41,863 nucleotides of DNA from assembly GCA_015490455.1 (NCBI GenBank), contig WFXU01000015.1:1-41863 (forward strand), read 5' to 3'. The notes under the pieces are model-generated. The model was not told where the DNA came from. It searched no databases and saw nothing but the letters and a program-made list of their open reading frames with translations. Within the stretch, counting starts at the first letter, position 1. Every line of letters starts with the position of its first letter. This stretch comes from Hyphomicrobiales bacterium (GTDB lineage: Bacteria > Pseudomonadota > Alphaproteobacteria > Rhizobiales > Devosiaceae). The position numbers were made by a program, and so were the translations under genes. Positions 7,510 through 17,595 of the stretch are shown here, piece by piece.

Positions 7510-8430
7510 TTATTTCCGCCTAATTGTCATCAATAAATATATTTTATCGCGCTTAAAAATATCTGCATCAATTGTATCAAGCCTTATATTGGCCAATTTA
7601 TTTTCAACCACTGGCGCAAATAAATATTCAAAAAATGGGTGGCGTAAAAAGAATTTTTTTGCAGTAAAATCAGCCAGAGGAATAGCAAGATTAGAGGCCA
7701 GTAAATGAGCATATTTTAGGGTTGGTAATATATTATCGGTAATATCAATTTTTTCCACTATTACAAAGCCAGCTTTATTTATGGCGCTCTCAAACTCGGT
7801 AAATATATGCCCAGATCTATTATGTGTTTCCTTATTAATCACAAAATAATCACTCATTATCCAGCGGCCATTTTGCTTAAGCAATTTGTCAACCTGCTCA
7901 ATTCCCCTCTTTATATCGATATATTGAAATGATTCAGAATTAATAACTACATCAAACTGCCCAACATTATCGCAATCCAGCTCTTCAAACATATTATTAT
8001 AAATTTGAATATGCGGCCAATATTTAGCAATATGGCGCACTTGGCTTAAGTTTGGAGTAACTCCGACCACCCTATTGCCCTGTTTATCAAACCGTGCCAA
8101 TAATCCTCCCATACCACATCCAACTTCAATAATTTCTTCTCCTTCTTTAACGCGTGAAACTAAAAGAGAGGCATAATCATCCATAGATTTTTTCAGTAAA
8201 TTAAGCGAAATATCTTCGGCCTTTATTTGAGAATCGGCAAAATAGCCATAATGGAGATAATTATTGCCAAGCAAACTATTATATAAAGCTAACTCAAGAT
8301 CATTTTCAGGATTATGAATATTTCTTTTGTTTTTTCTGGATAAAAAAAGTGAAATTATAGCCTTAATATTTATTAGCCGCCAAACTATTCCCCTTGCTTC
8401 CCCCATTAGCCTCTTTTCCCTTCTTGCCAT
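7510..8430 (-). CDS. Class I SAM-dependent methyltransferase
   Basis: 306 residues. The SAM-binding motif I is EEIIEVGCGMGGLLARF (about residues 97-113), followed by motif II-like NRVVGVTPNLSQVRHI and the acidic post-motif FDVVINSESFQYI. An upstream LHYGYF stretch and the layout recall the cyclopropane-fatty-acid synthase/sterol methyltransferase branch, but the length is shorter and the substrate is unknown. About 45 basic residues precede the domain and may include an amphipathic helix (VWRLINIKAIISLFL). The gene starts 33 bases after glmS on the same strand and probably shares its transcript. A second in-frame ATG at codon 9 has AGAGG closer to it and may be the true start. Confidence 0.82.
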   Translation of the reverse strand: MARREKRLMGEARGIVWRLINIKAIISLFLSRKNKRNIHNPENDLELALYNSLLGNNYLHYGYFADSQIKAEDISLNLLKKSMDDYASLLVSRVKEGEEIIEVGCGMGGLLARFDKQGNRVVGVTPNLSQVRHIAKYWPHIQIYNNMFEELDCDNVGQFDVVINSESFQYIDIKRGIEQVDKLLKQNGRWIMSDYFVINKETHNRSGHIFTEFESAINKAGFVIVEKIDITDNILPTLKYAHLLASNLAIPLADFTAKKFFLRHPFFEYLFAPVVENKLANIRLDTIDADIFKRDKIYLLMTIRRK

Positions 8431-8463
8431 ATTCAGCTCTGATGCATAGACCTTAGATTAGCA

Positions 8464-10290
8464 TTATTCTACCGTCACCGACTTGGCTAAATTTCTTGGC
8501 TGATCTACATCCGTTCCGCGATGAACAGCAACGTGATAGGCTAATAATTGAATGGGAATTGTAGCTGAAATTGGCGCTACAAATTTATCAACCGTAGGTA
8601 AAATTATATTTTCAACATCACTAATAGCGAATTTCTCAATACCCACTTCATCTGTAATAAGAATAATTTTCCCGCCACGAGCACGTACTTCCTGCATATT
8701 AGAAATTGTTTTTTCCATTAATTCATCAAATGGTGAAACAATAATTATTGGCATATTTTCATCAACCAAAGCAATTGGGCCATGTTTAAGTTCGCCCGCC
8801 GCATAGGCTTCGGCGTGAATATAGGATATTTCTTTTAATTTGAGCGCCCCTTCCATTGCAATTGGAAACATTATTCCGCGCCCTAGATAAAGCATATTTG
8901 TTGCTTTAGAAAGATTAACAGAAATTTGTTTAATTTTATCTTCAGACTTCAAAATATCACTAACAATGCGTGGTAAATGAATTAGTGATCTGACCATTTC
9001 TCGCTCTTCTTCTTTGCTTAGAACACCTCTTTTTCTGCCTGCGGCAATAGTTAAAGCAGCCAACACACTTAATTGGGCGGTGAAAGCTTTTGTTGAGGCA
9101 ACCCCAATTTCAGCACCGCAAAGGGTAGGAAAAACAATATCCGATTCACGTGCAATGGTGGATTCGGCAACATTGACAATTGAGGCAATATGCTGTTCAT
9201 TCTCAGCACAATATCTTAGCGCCGCTAATGTATCTGCCGTCTCTCCCGATTGTGAGATGAACAAAGAAAGACCTTTGTTTTCCAGTGGTGGCTCACGATA
9301 GCGAAATTCTGAGGCAATATCAATATCAACTGGCAGTTTGGCATAGCGCTCAAACCAATATTTAGCAACCAGCCCTGCTAAATAAGCAGTGCCACAAGCG
9401 CTGATTGTAATGCGGTTTAATTGCTTAAAATCAAAGGGTAAAGATGTAGGAAGTTCAACTATTTCATTTCCCATATTAATATAATGGGTTAAACTATGCG
9501 CTATTGTTTCAGGTTGTTCGTAAATTTCTTTAGCCATAAAATGGCGATGATTGCCCTTATCAACTTGTGTCGCACTGGCTGAGGAAATTTGCTGCTCTCT
9601 TACCACCTCATTGCCATTAAAATCACGGATTATAGTGGAATTAGGCCCTATTACAGCCCAATCCCCCTCTTCTAAATAGGTTATTTTGTTGGTTAAAGGA
9701 GCAAGGGCGTAAGCATCTGAACCAAAATACATTTCATTTTCTCCCTCGCCAATGGCAAGAGGAGAACCCTGTCTGGCGGCAATTAGCAGCCTGTCATTAT
9801 CTTTGAACAGAAAAACTAAACCAAAAGCACCGCGAAGTTTTTTTAATATATTAGCGACAGCCTTTTGCGGATCATTGCCTCTATCCAATTCACGCGTAAC
9901 CAGCATGGCAACCGGTTCAGTGTCTGTTTGGGTTTTGGGTTCATATCCGTCCTTTTTTAGATCTGCCAATAGTTCTTTATAATTTTCAATTATTCCATTA
10001 TGCACCACCGCAACTTTATCGGTTGCATGAGGGTGGGCATTATTTTCGCTTGGTGCGCCATGCGTTGCCCAACGTGTGTGCCCTACCCCAATAAAGCCAT
10101 CTAATGGCTCTTTGGTTAATTTTTGCTCTAAATTATATAATTTACCCTCAGCCCTGACGGTTTTTATTTTCCCTCCATCAATTGTCGCTATTCCGGCACT
10201 ATCATAGCCGCGATATTCAAGCCTTTTGAGCGCATCCAATAATCTTAATGAAACAGGCGAAGCGCCAATAATTCCCACAATGCCACACAT
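8464..10290 (-). CDS. glmS: Glutamine-fructose-6-phosphate aminotransferase (isomerizing)
   Basis: Makes glucosamine-6-phosphate from fructose-6-phosphate and glutamine, the entry step to UDP-GlcNAc for peptidoglycan and LPS. 608 residues, the normal length. The N-terminal glutaminase starts MCGIVGIIG with the nucleophile Cys2, and contains GHTRWATHG and VVHNGIIENY. Two SIS domains follow (about 285-420 and 455-600), with SQSGETADT, STKAFTAQ and EGALKLKEISYIHAEAYAAGELKHGP. The C-terminus ends LAKSVTVE as expected. Its ATG overlaps the stop of glmU (TAATG), so the two are translationally coupled. No glmS ribozyme is expected or seen, because there is no leader. Confidence 0.98.
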   Translation of the reverse strand: MCGIVGIIGASPVSLRLLDALKRLEYRGYDSAGIATIDGGKIKTVRAEGKLYNLEQKLTKEPLDGFIGVGHTRWATHGAPSENNAHPHATDKVAVVHNGIIENYKELLADLKKDGYEPKTQTDTEPVAMLVTRELDRGNDPQKAVANILKKLRGAFGLVFLFKDNDRLLIAARQGSPLAIGEGENEMYFGSDAYALAPLTNKITYLEEGDWAVIGPNSTIIRDFNGNEVVREQQISSASATQVDKGNHRHFMAKEIYEQPETIAHSLTHYINMGNEIVELPTSLPFDFKQLNRITISACGTAYLAGLVAKYWFERYAKLPVDIDIASEFRYREPPLENKGLSLFISQSGETADTLAALRYCAENEQHIASIVNVAESTIARESDIVFPTLCGAEIGVASTKAFTAQLSVLAALTIAAGRKRGVLSKEEEREMVRSLIHLPRIVSDILKSEDKIKQISVNLSKATNMLYLGRGIMFPIAMEGALKLKEISYIHAEAYAAGELKHGPIALVDENMPIIIVSPFDELMEKTISNMQEVRARGGKIILITDEVGIEKFAISDVENIILPTVDKFVAPISATIPIQLLAYHVAVHRGTDVDQPRNLAKSVTVE

Positions 10291-11642
10291 TAATCAGCCT
10301 TTCTATTTTTTCTAGATTTGGCAATTGCTCTTAATTTATTTGCATATTGAGGTTTATTTACCTGTTTTTGTCTGCTAATTGCCAGCGCGTCTTTTGGTAC
10401 ATTTTCATTAATTACACTGCCAGAAGCAATATATGAGTTTTCGCCAATAGTTATTGGTGCCACTAGGGAGCTATTTGAACCAATAAAGGCTCCCTTTTCA
10501 ATATTAGTGATAGATTTATTCACCCCATCATAATTGCAAGTAATAGTTCCGGCACCAATATTAACTTCCTCCCCTATATTTGCATCACCAATATAGCTTA
10601 AATGATTTATTTTTGCTCCAGATTTAATATTTGCCTGCTTAACTTCAACAAAATTCCCTATTCTGACTTTATCTGCCAATTGAGCGCCCGGGCGCAGTCG
10701 GGCAAAGGGACCAACCACCGTATTTTTGCCAATTGTCGCGCCCTCAATATGTGAAAAAGCACGAATAATAGCCCCATTTCTTATTTTTACTCCCTTACCA
10801 ATAAATACATTTGGCTCAATTATAACATCATTTTCAATTTCACTATCATATGAGAAATAAACGGTTGCAGCGTCAAGCAAGGACACACCCAAATTCATAA
10901 ATTTCTTTCGCAACCTATTTTGGTAAATTTTTTCAGCTATAGATAGTTGCGCCCTATCATTAACCCCTAACACATCTTCATAATCGGCTATTCCATAGCT
11001 AATATTATAACCGAGCTGATTTGCCAAAGGCACTAAATCACCTAAATAATACTCATTTTGCACGTTATTATTATCTATTTTTTCAATAGTTTGCTGTAAA
11101 ATTTGCGCCTTAAAGCCAAGAATACAGCCATTACAAAGATCAATTTTTCTTTGTTCTTCATTTGCGTCCTTATGTTCAATAATATTAAGCAATTTATCCC
11201 CATCAGTAACTAGCCGCCCATATCCGCTAGCATCAGGCGGATAAAATCCCAAAATAGCTCCATCTTTCCCCCCCTCCAATAGATTTATAATAATCCTGAA
11301 ATTTTCTTCTCTTAAAAGCGGATGATCACCATAAACAATCAGAATATTACCATTGACCCTTGTAAAGAGTTTCTTTGCCATTAATACGGCATGCGCGGTT
11401 CCTTTCCTCTCATTTTGTGTAAAAATTTGTGCTTCTCTGGCAATAGAGCTTATATAATCGGTGAGTTGATTATTATTTGGCGACGTAATAATTGCCAAAT
11501 TATCCGCCCCAACATTTTGCGCAGCCCTTATCACATGACCAATAATTGGCAAACCGCCAATCTGGTGTAATAATTTGGGGGTTGCGGATTTCATGCGCGT
11601 CCCATCACCTGCAGCCAAAATAATAATTGTTAATTCGCTCAT
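10290..11642 (-). CDS. glmU: Bifunctional UDP-GlcNAc pyrophosphorylase / GlcN-1-P acetyltransferase
   Basis: Completes UDP-GlcNAc synthesis: it acetylates glucosamine-1-phosphate and then uridylylates it. 450 residues. The N-terminal nucleotidyltransferase has LAAGDGTRMKSATPKLLHQI (about 8-27) and VYGDHPLL. The C-terminal left-handed beta-helix has hexapeptide repeats from about 250 onward, with the acetyltransferase region RLRPGAQLADKVRIGNFVEV, HLSYIGDANIGEEVNIGAGT and NYDG. It is the first gene of the minus-strand cluster and directly precedes glmS. No strong ribosome-binding site is visible before ATG 11642. Some rhizobia have a phosphatase gene divergent from glmU; here the divergent gene encodes a SPOR-like membrane protein. 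Confidence 0.98.
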   Translation of the reverse strand: MSELTIIILAAGDGTRMKSATPKLLHQIGGLPIIGHVIRAAQNVGADNLAIITSPNNNQLTDYISSIAREAQIFTQNERKGTAHAVLMAKKLFTRVNGNILIVYGDHPLLREENFRIIINLLEGGKDGAILGFYPPDASGYGRLVTDGDKLLNIIEHKDANEEQRKIDLCNGCILGFKAQILQQTIEKIDNNNVQNEYYLGDLVPLANQLGYNISYGIADYEDVLGVNDRAQLSIAEKIYQNRLRKKFMNLGVSLLDAATVYFSYDSEIENDVIIEPNVFIGKGVKIRNGAIIRAFSHIEGATIGKNTVVGPFARLRPGAQLADKVRIGNFVEVKQANIKSGAKINHLSYIGDANIGEEVNIGAGTITCNYDGVNKSITNIEKGAFIGSNSSLVAPITIGENSYIASGSVINENVPKDALAISRQKQVNKPQYANKLRAIAKSRKNRKAD

Positions 11643-11754
11643 TGGATTTTAGTAAAACTATTATTCTTATGTTGCAATTAAAAAACGAAAAATCTCTCTC
11701 CTAATAATTTTTCTGATAATTAGCAAATAAATTATATATTTAGATTAATGCTGA

Positions 11755-12624
11755 ATGACGAAAATTATTTTTGATTCGATTTTGGGAAATAAATTGGGCA
11801 AGAACAAAGAATATTATAAAAAAAATGATCGCATAAAGCGGAGCGAAGTAAGGCAGAGCGATGTTAGTTTTTGGGGAATAGCGGCGCTAATTAGCGGCGC
11901 CTTAGCTATTTTTATTGCTAATTTATCCTCCATTTTACCTTCCTCGCTTATTGTTGGTTTACATTCCTCAAAAATTGAAGGGGGAAATATAAATTCTTTA
12001 CGCTCACAATTAAGACAGTTGCAAACGGAAACAACACAAATAAGAACTGAATTTTCTCGCCTTTCGTCCCAATTTACCTTAGCTGAACAGGGACGCGGGG
12101 AAGTAAGACAACGTGTTGGCGCATTAGAAAGCTCTATCCCCGCAATTTTGCAAGCCGTTCCGCCTGGTGTAGCGATAGATAGTTCAATATCAACCGCCAG
12201 CATTAATGATAATGAGGTAAATTATCAGGTTGAGGGAGGTTCGGTTAGCATTACCAACTATTCACTCAACCCAAATGCTGATAAAGATTCCACGCCAATT
12301 TTACTGCAAAGCGAAATGCCACCTAAATTAGTAAGCAAACAAGAGCCAGAAATAAGCTCCGCTTCCGAATTTGGGGTTGCTATTGGCCCCTTTGTTACTG
12401 AATTAGACGCCTATATTGAGTGGAAAGAAATTGAAACAAAAATAGGAACCTTACTGTTAGATCTGAAACCCATCATTTCAGCAAAAAACTCCAATGAGAA
12501 ACAAAGATTAATAGCAGGACCGCTTAATTCATACGCTGAGGCCGAACAATTATGCAGCAGAATAATAAGAGTTGGCATTGAATGTTTACCAATGGCCTAT
12601 GAGGGATTTAACATTGTTAATTGA
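11755..12624 (+). CDS. Membrane-anchored coiled-coil protein with a SPOR-like C-terminus
   Basis: 289 residues, not assignable to a named gene. A basic cytoplasmic N-terminus (about 1-38) is followed by one membrane helix (VSFWGIAALISGALAIFIAN, about 37-60), then a Gln/Arg-rich coiled coil (LRSQLRQLQTETTQIRTEF and onward, about 83-130), a low-complexity linker, and a C-terminal region (about 205-283). That last region reads GVAIGPFVTELDAYIEWKEI ... LIAGPLNSYAEAEQLCSRI, the pattern of a SPOR domain, which binds denuded glycan at the division site. The topology (N-in, C-out) fits that role. It is divergent from glmU. The ATG at 11755 lacks a Shine-Dalgarno. Confidence 0.72.
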   Translation: MTKIIFDSILGNKLGKNKEYYKKNDRIKRSEVRQSDVSFWGIAALISGALAIFIANLSSILPSSLIVGLHSSKIEGGNINSLRSQLRQLQTETTQIRTEFSRLSSQFTLAEQGRGEVRQRVGALESSIPAILQAVPPGVAIDSSISTASINDNEVNYQVEGGSVSITNYSLNPNADKDSTPILLQSEMPPKLVSKQEPEISSASEFGVAIGPFVTELDAYIEWKEIETKIGTLLLDLKPIISAKNSNEKQRLIAGPLNSYAEAEQLCSRIIRVGIECLPMAYEGFNIVN

Positions 12625-12699
12625 GCCTTGACATCACCCAGCTCATTATTGCCCTAGTTAATTAAAATAAATTATGCAGATTAAAATTAAAATATCTCC

Positions 12700-12752
12700 A
12701 GTTTCTGATTCCTGACTTCCAATTTCTGATTTCCGCCTTCCGACTTCTGGAT
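12700..12752. repeat. Short pyrimidine-rich direct repeats
   Basis: A stretch built from variants of TTTCTGATTCC / TGACTTCC repeated about four times, between the SPOR-like gene and clpA. It is low-complexity, with no hairpin of note. Confidence 0.4.
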
Positions 12753-12804
12753 GATAAAATCCCCCACGGACGACTAAAGAGGAAGGAATAAAGGCAATAA
12801 GTTC

Positions 12805-15174
12805 TTATAATTTATTTTTTGCTCTGGTGACTGGCACTCTTGCTGCAATTATGGCTTTTTCTTTCTTTCTTTTAGTGGTTTTTCTTTTGGGGCGAGCTTT
12901 GGTTTGGGGGCTAGTAACAATTTCTAAGCGCGCCTCCTCTCCTTTACCAATAAGGGCGATGGTCGCCAATCCACCCTTTTTTAGCTGGCCAAATAAAATT
13001 TCTTCAGCCAGCGGTTTTTTAACATATTCCTGAATAATGCGCCCTAAAGGTCTGGCGCCCATTGTTTCATCATAACCTTTTTTAGCAAGCCAATTTGCAG
13101 CTTGTTTAGTTAGTTTAATGGTTATATTTTTTTCGGCTAATTGATTTTCTAATTGTAAAATAAATTTTTCAACAATCTTATTTACTGTCTTTTGCGATAA
13201 TTGGCCAAATGAAATTATTGCGTCTAACCGGTTGCGAAATTCAGGAGAAAATACACGATTTATTGCCTCTTCATCGTCCCCTACCTCCCTTTTACGGGCA
13301 AAACCTATCGGCTTTTTAGCCAATTCCATAGCACCGACATTAGAAGTCATTATTAAAATTACATTTCTAAAACTTACCGATTTGCCATTATGATCGGTTA
13401 GTTTGCCATAATCCATAATTTGCAACAAAATATTGAAAAGATCTGGATGAGCCTTTTCAATTTCATCCAACAAAACAACAGAATGGGGATTTTGATCTAC
13501 CCCATCGGTAAGTAAGCCGCCCTGATCAAAGCCAACATAGCCCGGAGGGGCACCAATCAAACGAGAAACAGTATGCGCTTCCATATATTCGGACATATCA
13601 AAACGCAATAATTCAATCCCCATATTGCTGGCTAATTGTCTGGCCACTTCCGTTTTTCCCACTCCTGTAGGACCAGTAAATAAATAAGAACCAATAGGCT
13701 TTCCCGGTTCACGCAAACCGGCACGAGACAGCTTTATTGCAGAAGTTAGTGCATCTATCGCTTTATCTTGGCCAAAAATTGAAATTTTTAGTTTTGCATT
13801 TAGATTGGCTAAAATCTTACTATCAGATTTTGAGACTGAGCGCGGAGGAATACGCGCCATTGAAGAAATTGTTGCTTCAATCTGCGCCACATCTATTATT
13901 TTTTTGCGCTTATTTGGTTTTAGTAATTTTTGCGATGCTCCTGCCTCATCAATTACATCTATCGCCTTATCGGGTAATTTTCTGTCATTAATATAGCGGG
14001 CAGAAAGTTCAACTGCCGCACTTAAAGCAGCATCACTATATTTAATATTATGGAATTTTTCAAAATAGGGTTTAAGCCCCTGCATAATTTTTATGGTATC
14101 AGCAATTGAAGGCTCAACAATATCAATTTTTTGAAAACGGCGCACCAATGCCCTATCTTTTTCAAAAAATTGCCTATATTCTTTATAAGTAGTTGAACCT
14201 ATGCACCTTACTTCACCCGATGCAAGGGCGGGTTTAAGTAAGTTAGATGCATCTAAAGCTCCACCAGAAGTTGAACCTGCGCCAATAATAGTATGAATTT
14301 CATCAATAAATAAAATCGCATTCTTATGGCTTTCAACTTCTTTCATGACCGCCTTTAATCGCTCTTCAAAATCTCCCCTATAGCGCGTGCCAGCAAGTAA
14401 AGAGCCCATATCAAGCGCGTAAATTACCGATTGCGCTAAAATTTCAGGGACCTCACCCTCAACTATTTTTCTTGCTAGCCCCTCTGCAATGGCAGTTTTT
14501 CCTACCCCCGCATCACCTACAAAAATTGGATTATTTTTTGCACGGCGGCATAAAATTTGAATAGAACGCTCTATCTCCTTAGAACGGCCAATTATTGGAT
14601 CTATTTTTCCCTGTTTTGCTTTTTCATTCAGATTTATACAATAATTTTTTAATGCTGATTTACTCTCTTTTTCATTATTTTTAGATTGTGATAATATTCC
14701 CTCTTGCTCCGAATTTTCAGCAGAAAAATTAAGGCCGGATTTCGTAATTCCATGCGAGATAAAATTAACCACATCAAGCCTAGTTACATCTTGTTGCTCA
14801 AGAAAATAGGCGGCATGACTATCGCGCTCATGAAAAATTGCAACTAAAATATTAGCCCCAGTAACTTCCTCGCGTCCAGAAGATTGCACATGAATAACAG
14901 CACGTTGCACAACTCTTTGAAAGGCTGCGGTAGGACGAGCCTCTTTAAGATTTGGCACTCTGATACTATCAAGTTCCTCTTCTATAAAATCCGTCAACTC
15001 CATACTGAGCAGTTCTATATCAACATCACACCCTCTTAAAACATTGACACAGTCCTCATCACTAAGCAAAGCCAGCAATAAATGTTCTAATGTAGCCAAT
15101 TCCTGCGAATTATCGCGGGCAATTTTCATTGCCAAATGTAGTGATTTTTCTAGTCCAGCCGAAAATGAAGGCAT
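12805..15174 (-). CDS. clpA: ATP-dependent Clp protease ATP-binding subunit ClpA
   Basis: Hexameric AAA+ unfoldase that feeds proteins into ClpP. 789 residues. The N-domain (about 1-145) binds ClpS. The first AAA+ module has Walker [10 protein letters not shown] (about 220) and Walker [10 protein letters not shown]. The second has GPTGVGKTE (about 505) and [12 protein letters not shown]. No ClpB-type long middle coiled coil is present, which separates it from ClpB. The C-terminus carries an unusual basic tail of about 30 residues ([16 protein letters not shown]...) beyond the D2 domain; its role is unknown. The gene follows clpS by eight bases on the same strand, giving an adaptor-unfoldase operon. 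Confidence 0.96.
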   Translation of the reverse strand: MPSFSAGLEKSLHLAMKIARDNSQELATLEHLLLALLSDEDCVNVLRGCDVDIELLSMELTDFIEEELDSIRVPNLKEARPTAAFQRVVQRAVIHVQSSGREEVTGANILVAIFHERDSHAAYFLEQQDVTRLDVVNFISHGITKSGLNFSAENSEQEGILSQSKNNEKESKSALKNYCINLNEKAKQGKIDPIIGRSKEIERSIQILCRRAKNNPIFVGDAGVGKTAIAEGLARKIVEGEVPEILAQSVIYALDMGSLLAGTRYRGDFEERLKAVMKEVESHKNAILFIDEIHTIIGAGSTSGGALDASNLLKPALASGEVRCIGSTTYKEYRQFFEKDRALVRRFQKIDIVEPSIADTIKIMQGLKPYFEKFHNIKYSDAALSAAVELSARYINDRKLPDKAIDVIDEAGASQKLLKPNKRKKIIDVAQIEATISSMARIPPRSVSKSDSKILANLNAKLKISIFGQDKAIDALTSAIKLSRAGLREPGKPIGSYLFTGPTGVGKTEVARQLASNMGIELLRFDMSEYMEAHTVSRLIGAPPGYVGFDQGGLLTDGVDQNPHSVVLLDEIEKAHPDLFNILLQIMDYGKLTDHNGKSVSFRNVILIMTSNVGAMELAKKPIGFARKREVGDDEEAINRVFSPEFRNRLDAIISFGQLSQKTVNKIVEKFILQLENQLAEKNITIKLTKQAANWLAKKGYDETMGARPLGRIIQEYVKKPLAEEILFGQLKKGGLATIALIGKGEEARLEIVTSPQTKARPKRKTTKRKKEKAIIAARVPVTRAKNKL

Positions 15175-15182
15175 AATTTATC

Positions 15183-15620
15183 CTAATATTGTTTTTCCAT
15201 TATACATTTAAGTGGATGTTGATCTTTCTTAGCCAAATCCATCACCTGAGTAACTTTTGCTTCAGCAACCTCATAGGGAAAAACACCACATTCTCCCATA
15301 CCGTGATTATGAACCGTCAACATTATCATCACCGCCTCTTCATGTGATTTATGGAATAATTCCTGCAAAATATATACAACAAATTCCATTGGCGTATAAT
15401 CATCATTAAGCAATATTACCTTATAAAGCGAAGGGCGTTTGCTCCTTTGTTTTATCTTTGTGGCAATATCGCTGGCAAAATCCCCTTCTTGCTCTATATT
15501 TTCTATTTTGCCGTTTTTTCCACCCCCTTTGCCCTCCTTGCCCCCCTTATCCCCCTTGCTTCCTTCTTCACGTTGGCATTTAATTTGTGATATTAAAAAG
15601 CTGCTCATTTTTCTTTCCAT
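15183..15620 (-). CDS. clpS: ATP-dependent Clp protease adaptor ClpS
   Basis: Delivers N-degron substrates to ClpA. The core (about residues 62-145) is typical: [20 protein letters not shown] with the Asn-Asp-Asp-Tyr-Thr-Pro loop, the second helix [14 protein letters not shown] and [13 protein letters not shown], including the hydrophobic-pocket residues of the family. At 145 residues it is longer than most ClpS. The extra part is an N-terminal stretch of Gly/Lys/Glu repeats ([20 protein letters not shown], about 18-37), low in complexity and probably disordered. ATG 15608 has GGAAAG at suitable spacing and may be the real start. It sits directly upstream of clpA and is probably co-transcribed. 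Confidence 0.94.
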   Translation of the reverse strand: MERKMSSFLISQIKCQREEGSKGDKGGKEGKGGGKNGKIENIEQEGDFASDIATKIKQRSKRPSLYKVILLNDDYTPMEFVVYILQELFHKSHEEAVMIMLTVHNHGMGECGVFPYEVAEAKVTQVMDLAKKDQHPLKCIMEKQY

Positions 15621-15761
15621 TATCTCAGTTCATCAACAGATAATATTTTTAGTAAAAGATAGGCAAAAATAAGCCAACTATGCCCATTTCAACTCTAATT
15701 TAACTCTTAATATTTTTTTGCAAAGAAAAAAATTAAAAAAATAGATAAAATTTTTCTAATT

Positions 15762-15775
15762 TTACAAATTTGTAA
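15762..15775. promoter_or_regulatory. 14-bp perfect palindrome upstream of the D,D-carboxypeptidase
   Basis: TTACAAATTTGTAA reads the same on both strands. It lies in the AT-rich gap between clpS and the carboxypeptidase gene, about 110 bases before the preferred start codon. It could be an operator. In AT-rich DNA such palindromes also occur by chance, so this is tentative. Confidence 0.3.
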
Positions 15776-15886
15776 CTCTGTTTAGGCTAGATTGGCTGGG
15801 TAAGTAATTTGGGACTTATTCAAAACCACTTTAATTTGAAAGATTGTCCCATTTGTGCAGGCTGCGTATCGTCTGGGAGTATTGAG

Positions 15887-17518
15887 TTGAGTAATATTGT
15901 GAGTATGTCTAAGGAAGTAAAATACTCGCATATTTTTATGCATTTTTTGTTGGTTCTTCTTACTTCTTTTTTTCTTTTATCTCTTATTTCTGCTCCCGCA
16001 CAAGCAGCTGTTAAACGTGCCTATGCAGGCATTGTTGTTGATGCCAAAACGGGTAAAACACTCTATGCCCGCGCGGCCGATGCACAGCGTTATCCCGCCT
16101 CAATTGTCAAAGTAATGACGCTTTATATTCTTTTTCAAGAACTTGAGGCAGGTCGCTTAAAACTTTCAACCAAAATGCGCGTCTCAAAATATGCCGCTAA
16201 TGCCGTTCCATCAAAATTAGGTCTAAAGCCTGGCTCCAGCATAAGTGTTGAAAATGCTATCAAGGCACTAATAACCAAGTCCGCAAATGATGTAGCACGC
16301 GTAGTAGCTGAACATATTTCAGGATCAGAAAGTAAATTCGCCCAGCGTATGACAAAAACTGCACGTGCGCTTGGTATGAAAAGAACAGTTTATAAAAATG
16401 CTTCTGGCTTGCCAAATTCCAGACAAATTACCACAGTGCGCGATCAGGCCAGATTGGGAATTGCTATTTATCAACATTTTCCCAAATATTACAAATATTT
16501 TCAGACGAGAATTTTTAGATATAAGGGCAGAAGCTATGGCAATCATAACCGTTTATTGGGAAGAAATGGCATTGACGGAATAAAAACCGGATATATTAGA
16601 GCCTCTGGCTTTAACCTATTGACGGCAGCGAGAAAAAATAATCGTCATATTGTGGTTGTGGCTTTTGGTTTTGATAGTGGCAGTAAAAGAAATGCAACTG
16701 TGGCCTCTCTTGTTAATAAATATTTACCAAAGGCACGACGGGGCAATTATCTTGCACAGGCAAAAATTGCTAAACCAGGTCTAAATGGAGAAATTATTAG
16801 AGTTGCTGTAAAGCCGGTCATACCGCGCCCGCGCTTAGCCAGCCGCATGAATAATCTACCAAAGAATAATCTGCCAAATATGCGGCTTGCTGCAAATATC
16901 CCAGTCCCTGCCCCGCGCCCAATAAATTTATTAATGGCAAGAGAAAAGAAAAACCAACCAGCAATTAGCGCGCCAATAAATCTAGCCACGATAAATAATA
17001 ATCAGCAAAACCGCATTAATCTGGCGCAGAATAATTCCCAAACCTTAATAGACGCAAATAATGATGAACCCATTGATATAATAGGCGCATGGATTAGCGA
17101 TAGGATTGCCTTAAGCGAAAATGACAATAATAATATGGTAATGTTGCCCCCTGTAGGCATTGGCGTTAACGGAAAGACAAATGAGCAGAATAATAGCGTT
17201 ATTGATTTAATGACAAGTGGCTCTATTGCACAAAATACACAACAGCCAAAAAAAGAAGAATTGGCAAAAGAAATTAAAAGTTGGAAAGTGCAAATTGGGG
17301 CTACGAACAGTCAGCAAAGAGCGCAGGAAATGCTTATAAAAGCTAGTGAAGTGCACCAGCCGCTTAAAAATTTACGCGCCCTAGTCGAAATTTCAGAGAA
17401 AAATGGACAAAATTATTATCGCGCTAGATTTGTCGGATTTGGCTCTATTGAGCAGGCGCAACAGGCCTGTAAGAAATTAAATGAAAAAGAAATAAGCTGT
17501 TTAGCAATGAATGGTTAG
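15887..17518 (+). CDS. D-alanyl-D-alanine carboxypeptidase (penicillin-binding protein 5/6 type) with SPOR domain
   Basis: Trims the terminal D-Ala from peptidoglycan pentapeptides. The S11 serine peptidase motifs are all present: SIVK (SxxK), SAND (SxN) and KTG in DGIKTGYIRASGF. A signal peptide precedes them (FLLVLLTSFFLLSLISAPAQA, cleavage before AVKRAY). After about residue 290 comes a long Asn/Pro-rich linker, then a C-terminal SPOR domain (SWKVQIGATNSQQRAQEML ... YRARFVGFGSIEQAQQAC), the usual arrangement in alphaproteobacteria. The start is uncertain: TTG 15887 has GGGAG seven bases upstream, ATG 15905 starts right at the signal peptide, and the frame is open back to TTG 15809. The protein is exported to the periplasm and is expected to act at the septum. 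Confidence 0.93.
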   Translation: MSNIVSMSKEVKYSHIFMHFLLVLLTSFFLLSLISAPAQAAVKRAYAGIVVDAKTGKTLYARAADAQRYPASIVKVMTLYILFQELEAGRLKLSTKMRVSKYAANAVPSKLGLKPGSSISVENAIKALITKSANDVARVVAEHISGSESKFAQRMTKTARALGMKRTVYKNASGLPNSRQITTVRDQARLGIAIYQHFPKYYKYFQTRIFRYKGRSYGNHNRLLGRNGIDGIKTGYIRASGFNLLTAARKNNRHIVVVAFGFDSGSKRNATVASLVNKYLPKARRGNYLAQAKIAKPGLNGEIIRVAVKPVIPRPRLASRMNNLPKNNLPNMRLAANIPVPAPRPINLLMAREKKNQPAISAPINLATINNNQQNRINLAQNNSQTLIDANNDEPIDIIGAWISDRIALSENDNNNMVMLPPVGIGVNGKTNEQNNSVIDLMTSGSIAQNTQQPKKEELAKEIKSWKVQIGATNSQQRAQEMLIKASEVHQPLKNLRALVEISEKNGQNYYRARFVGFGSIEQAQQACKKLNEKEISCLAMNG

Positions 17519-17595
17519 CAAATTGGGTTTTTAGGAGAAATAATTTAAGCAAAGCAAAATGAGTAAATTTGGAGCAAATGTAAGGAGTAGCACCA

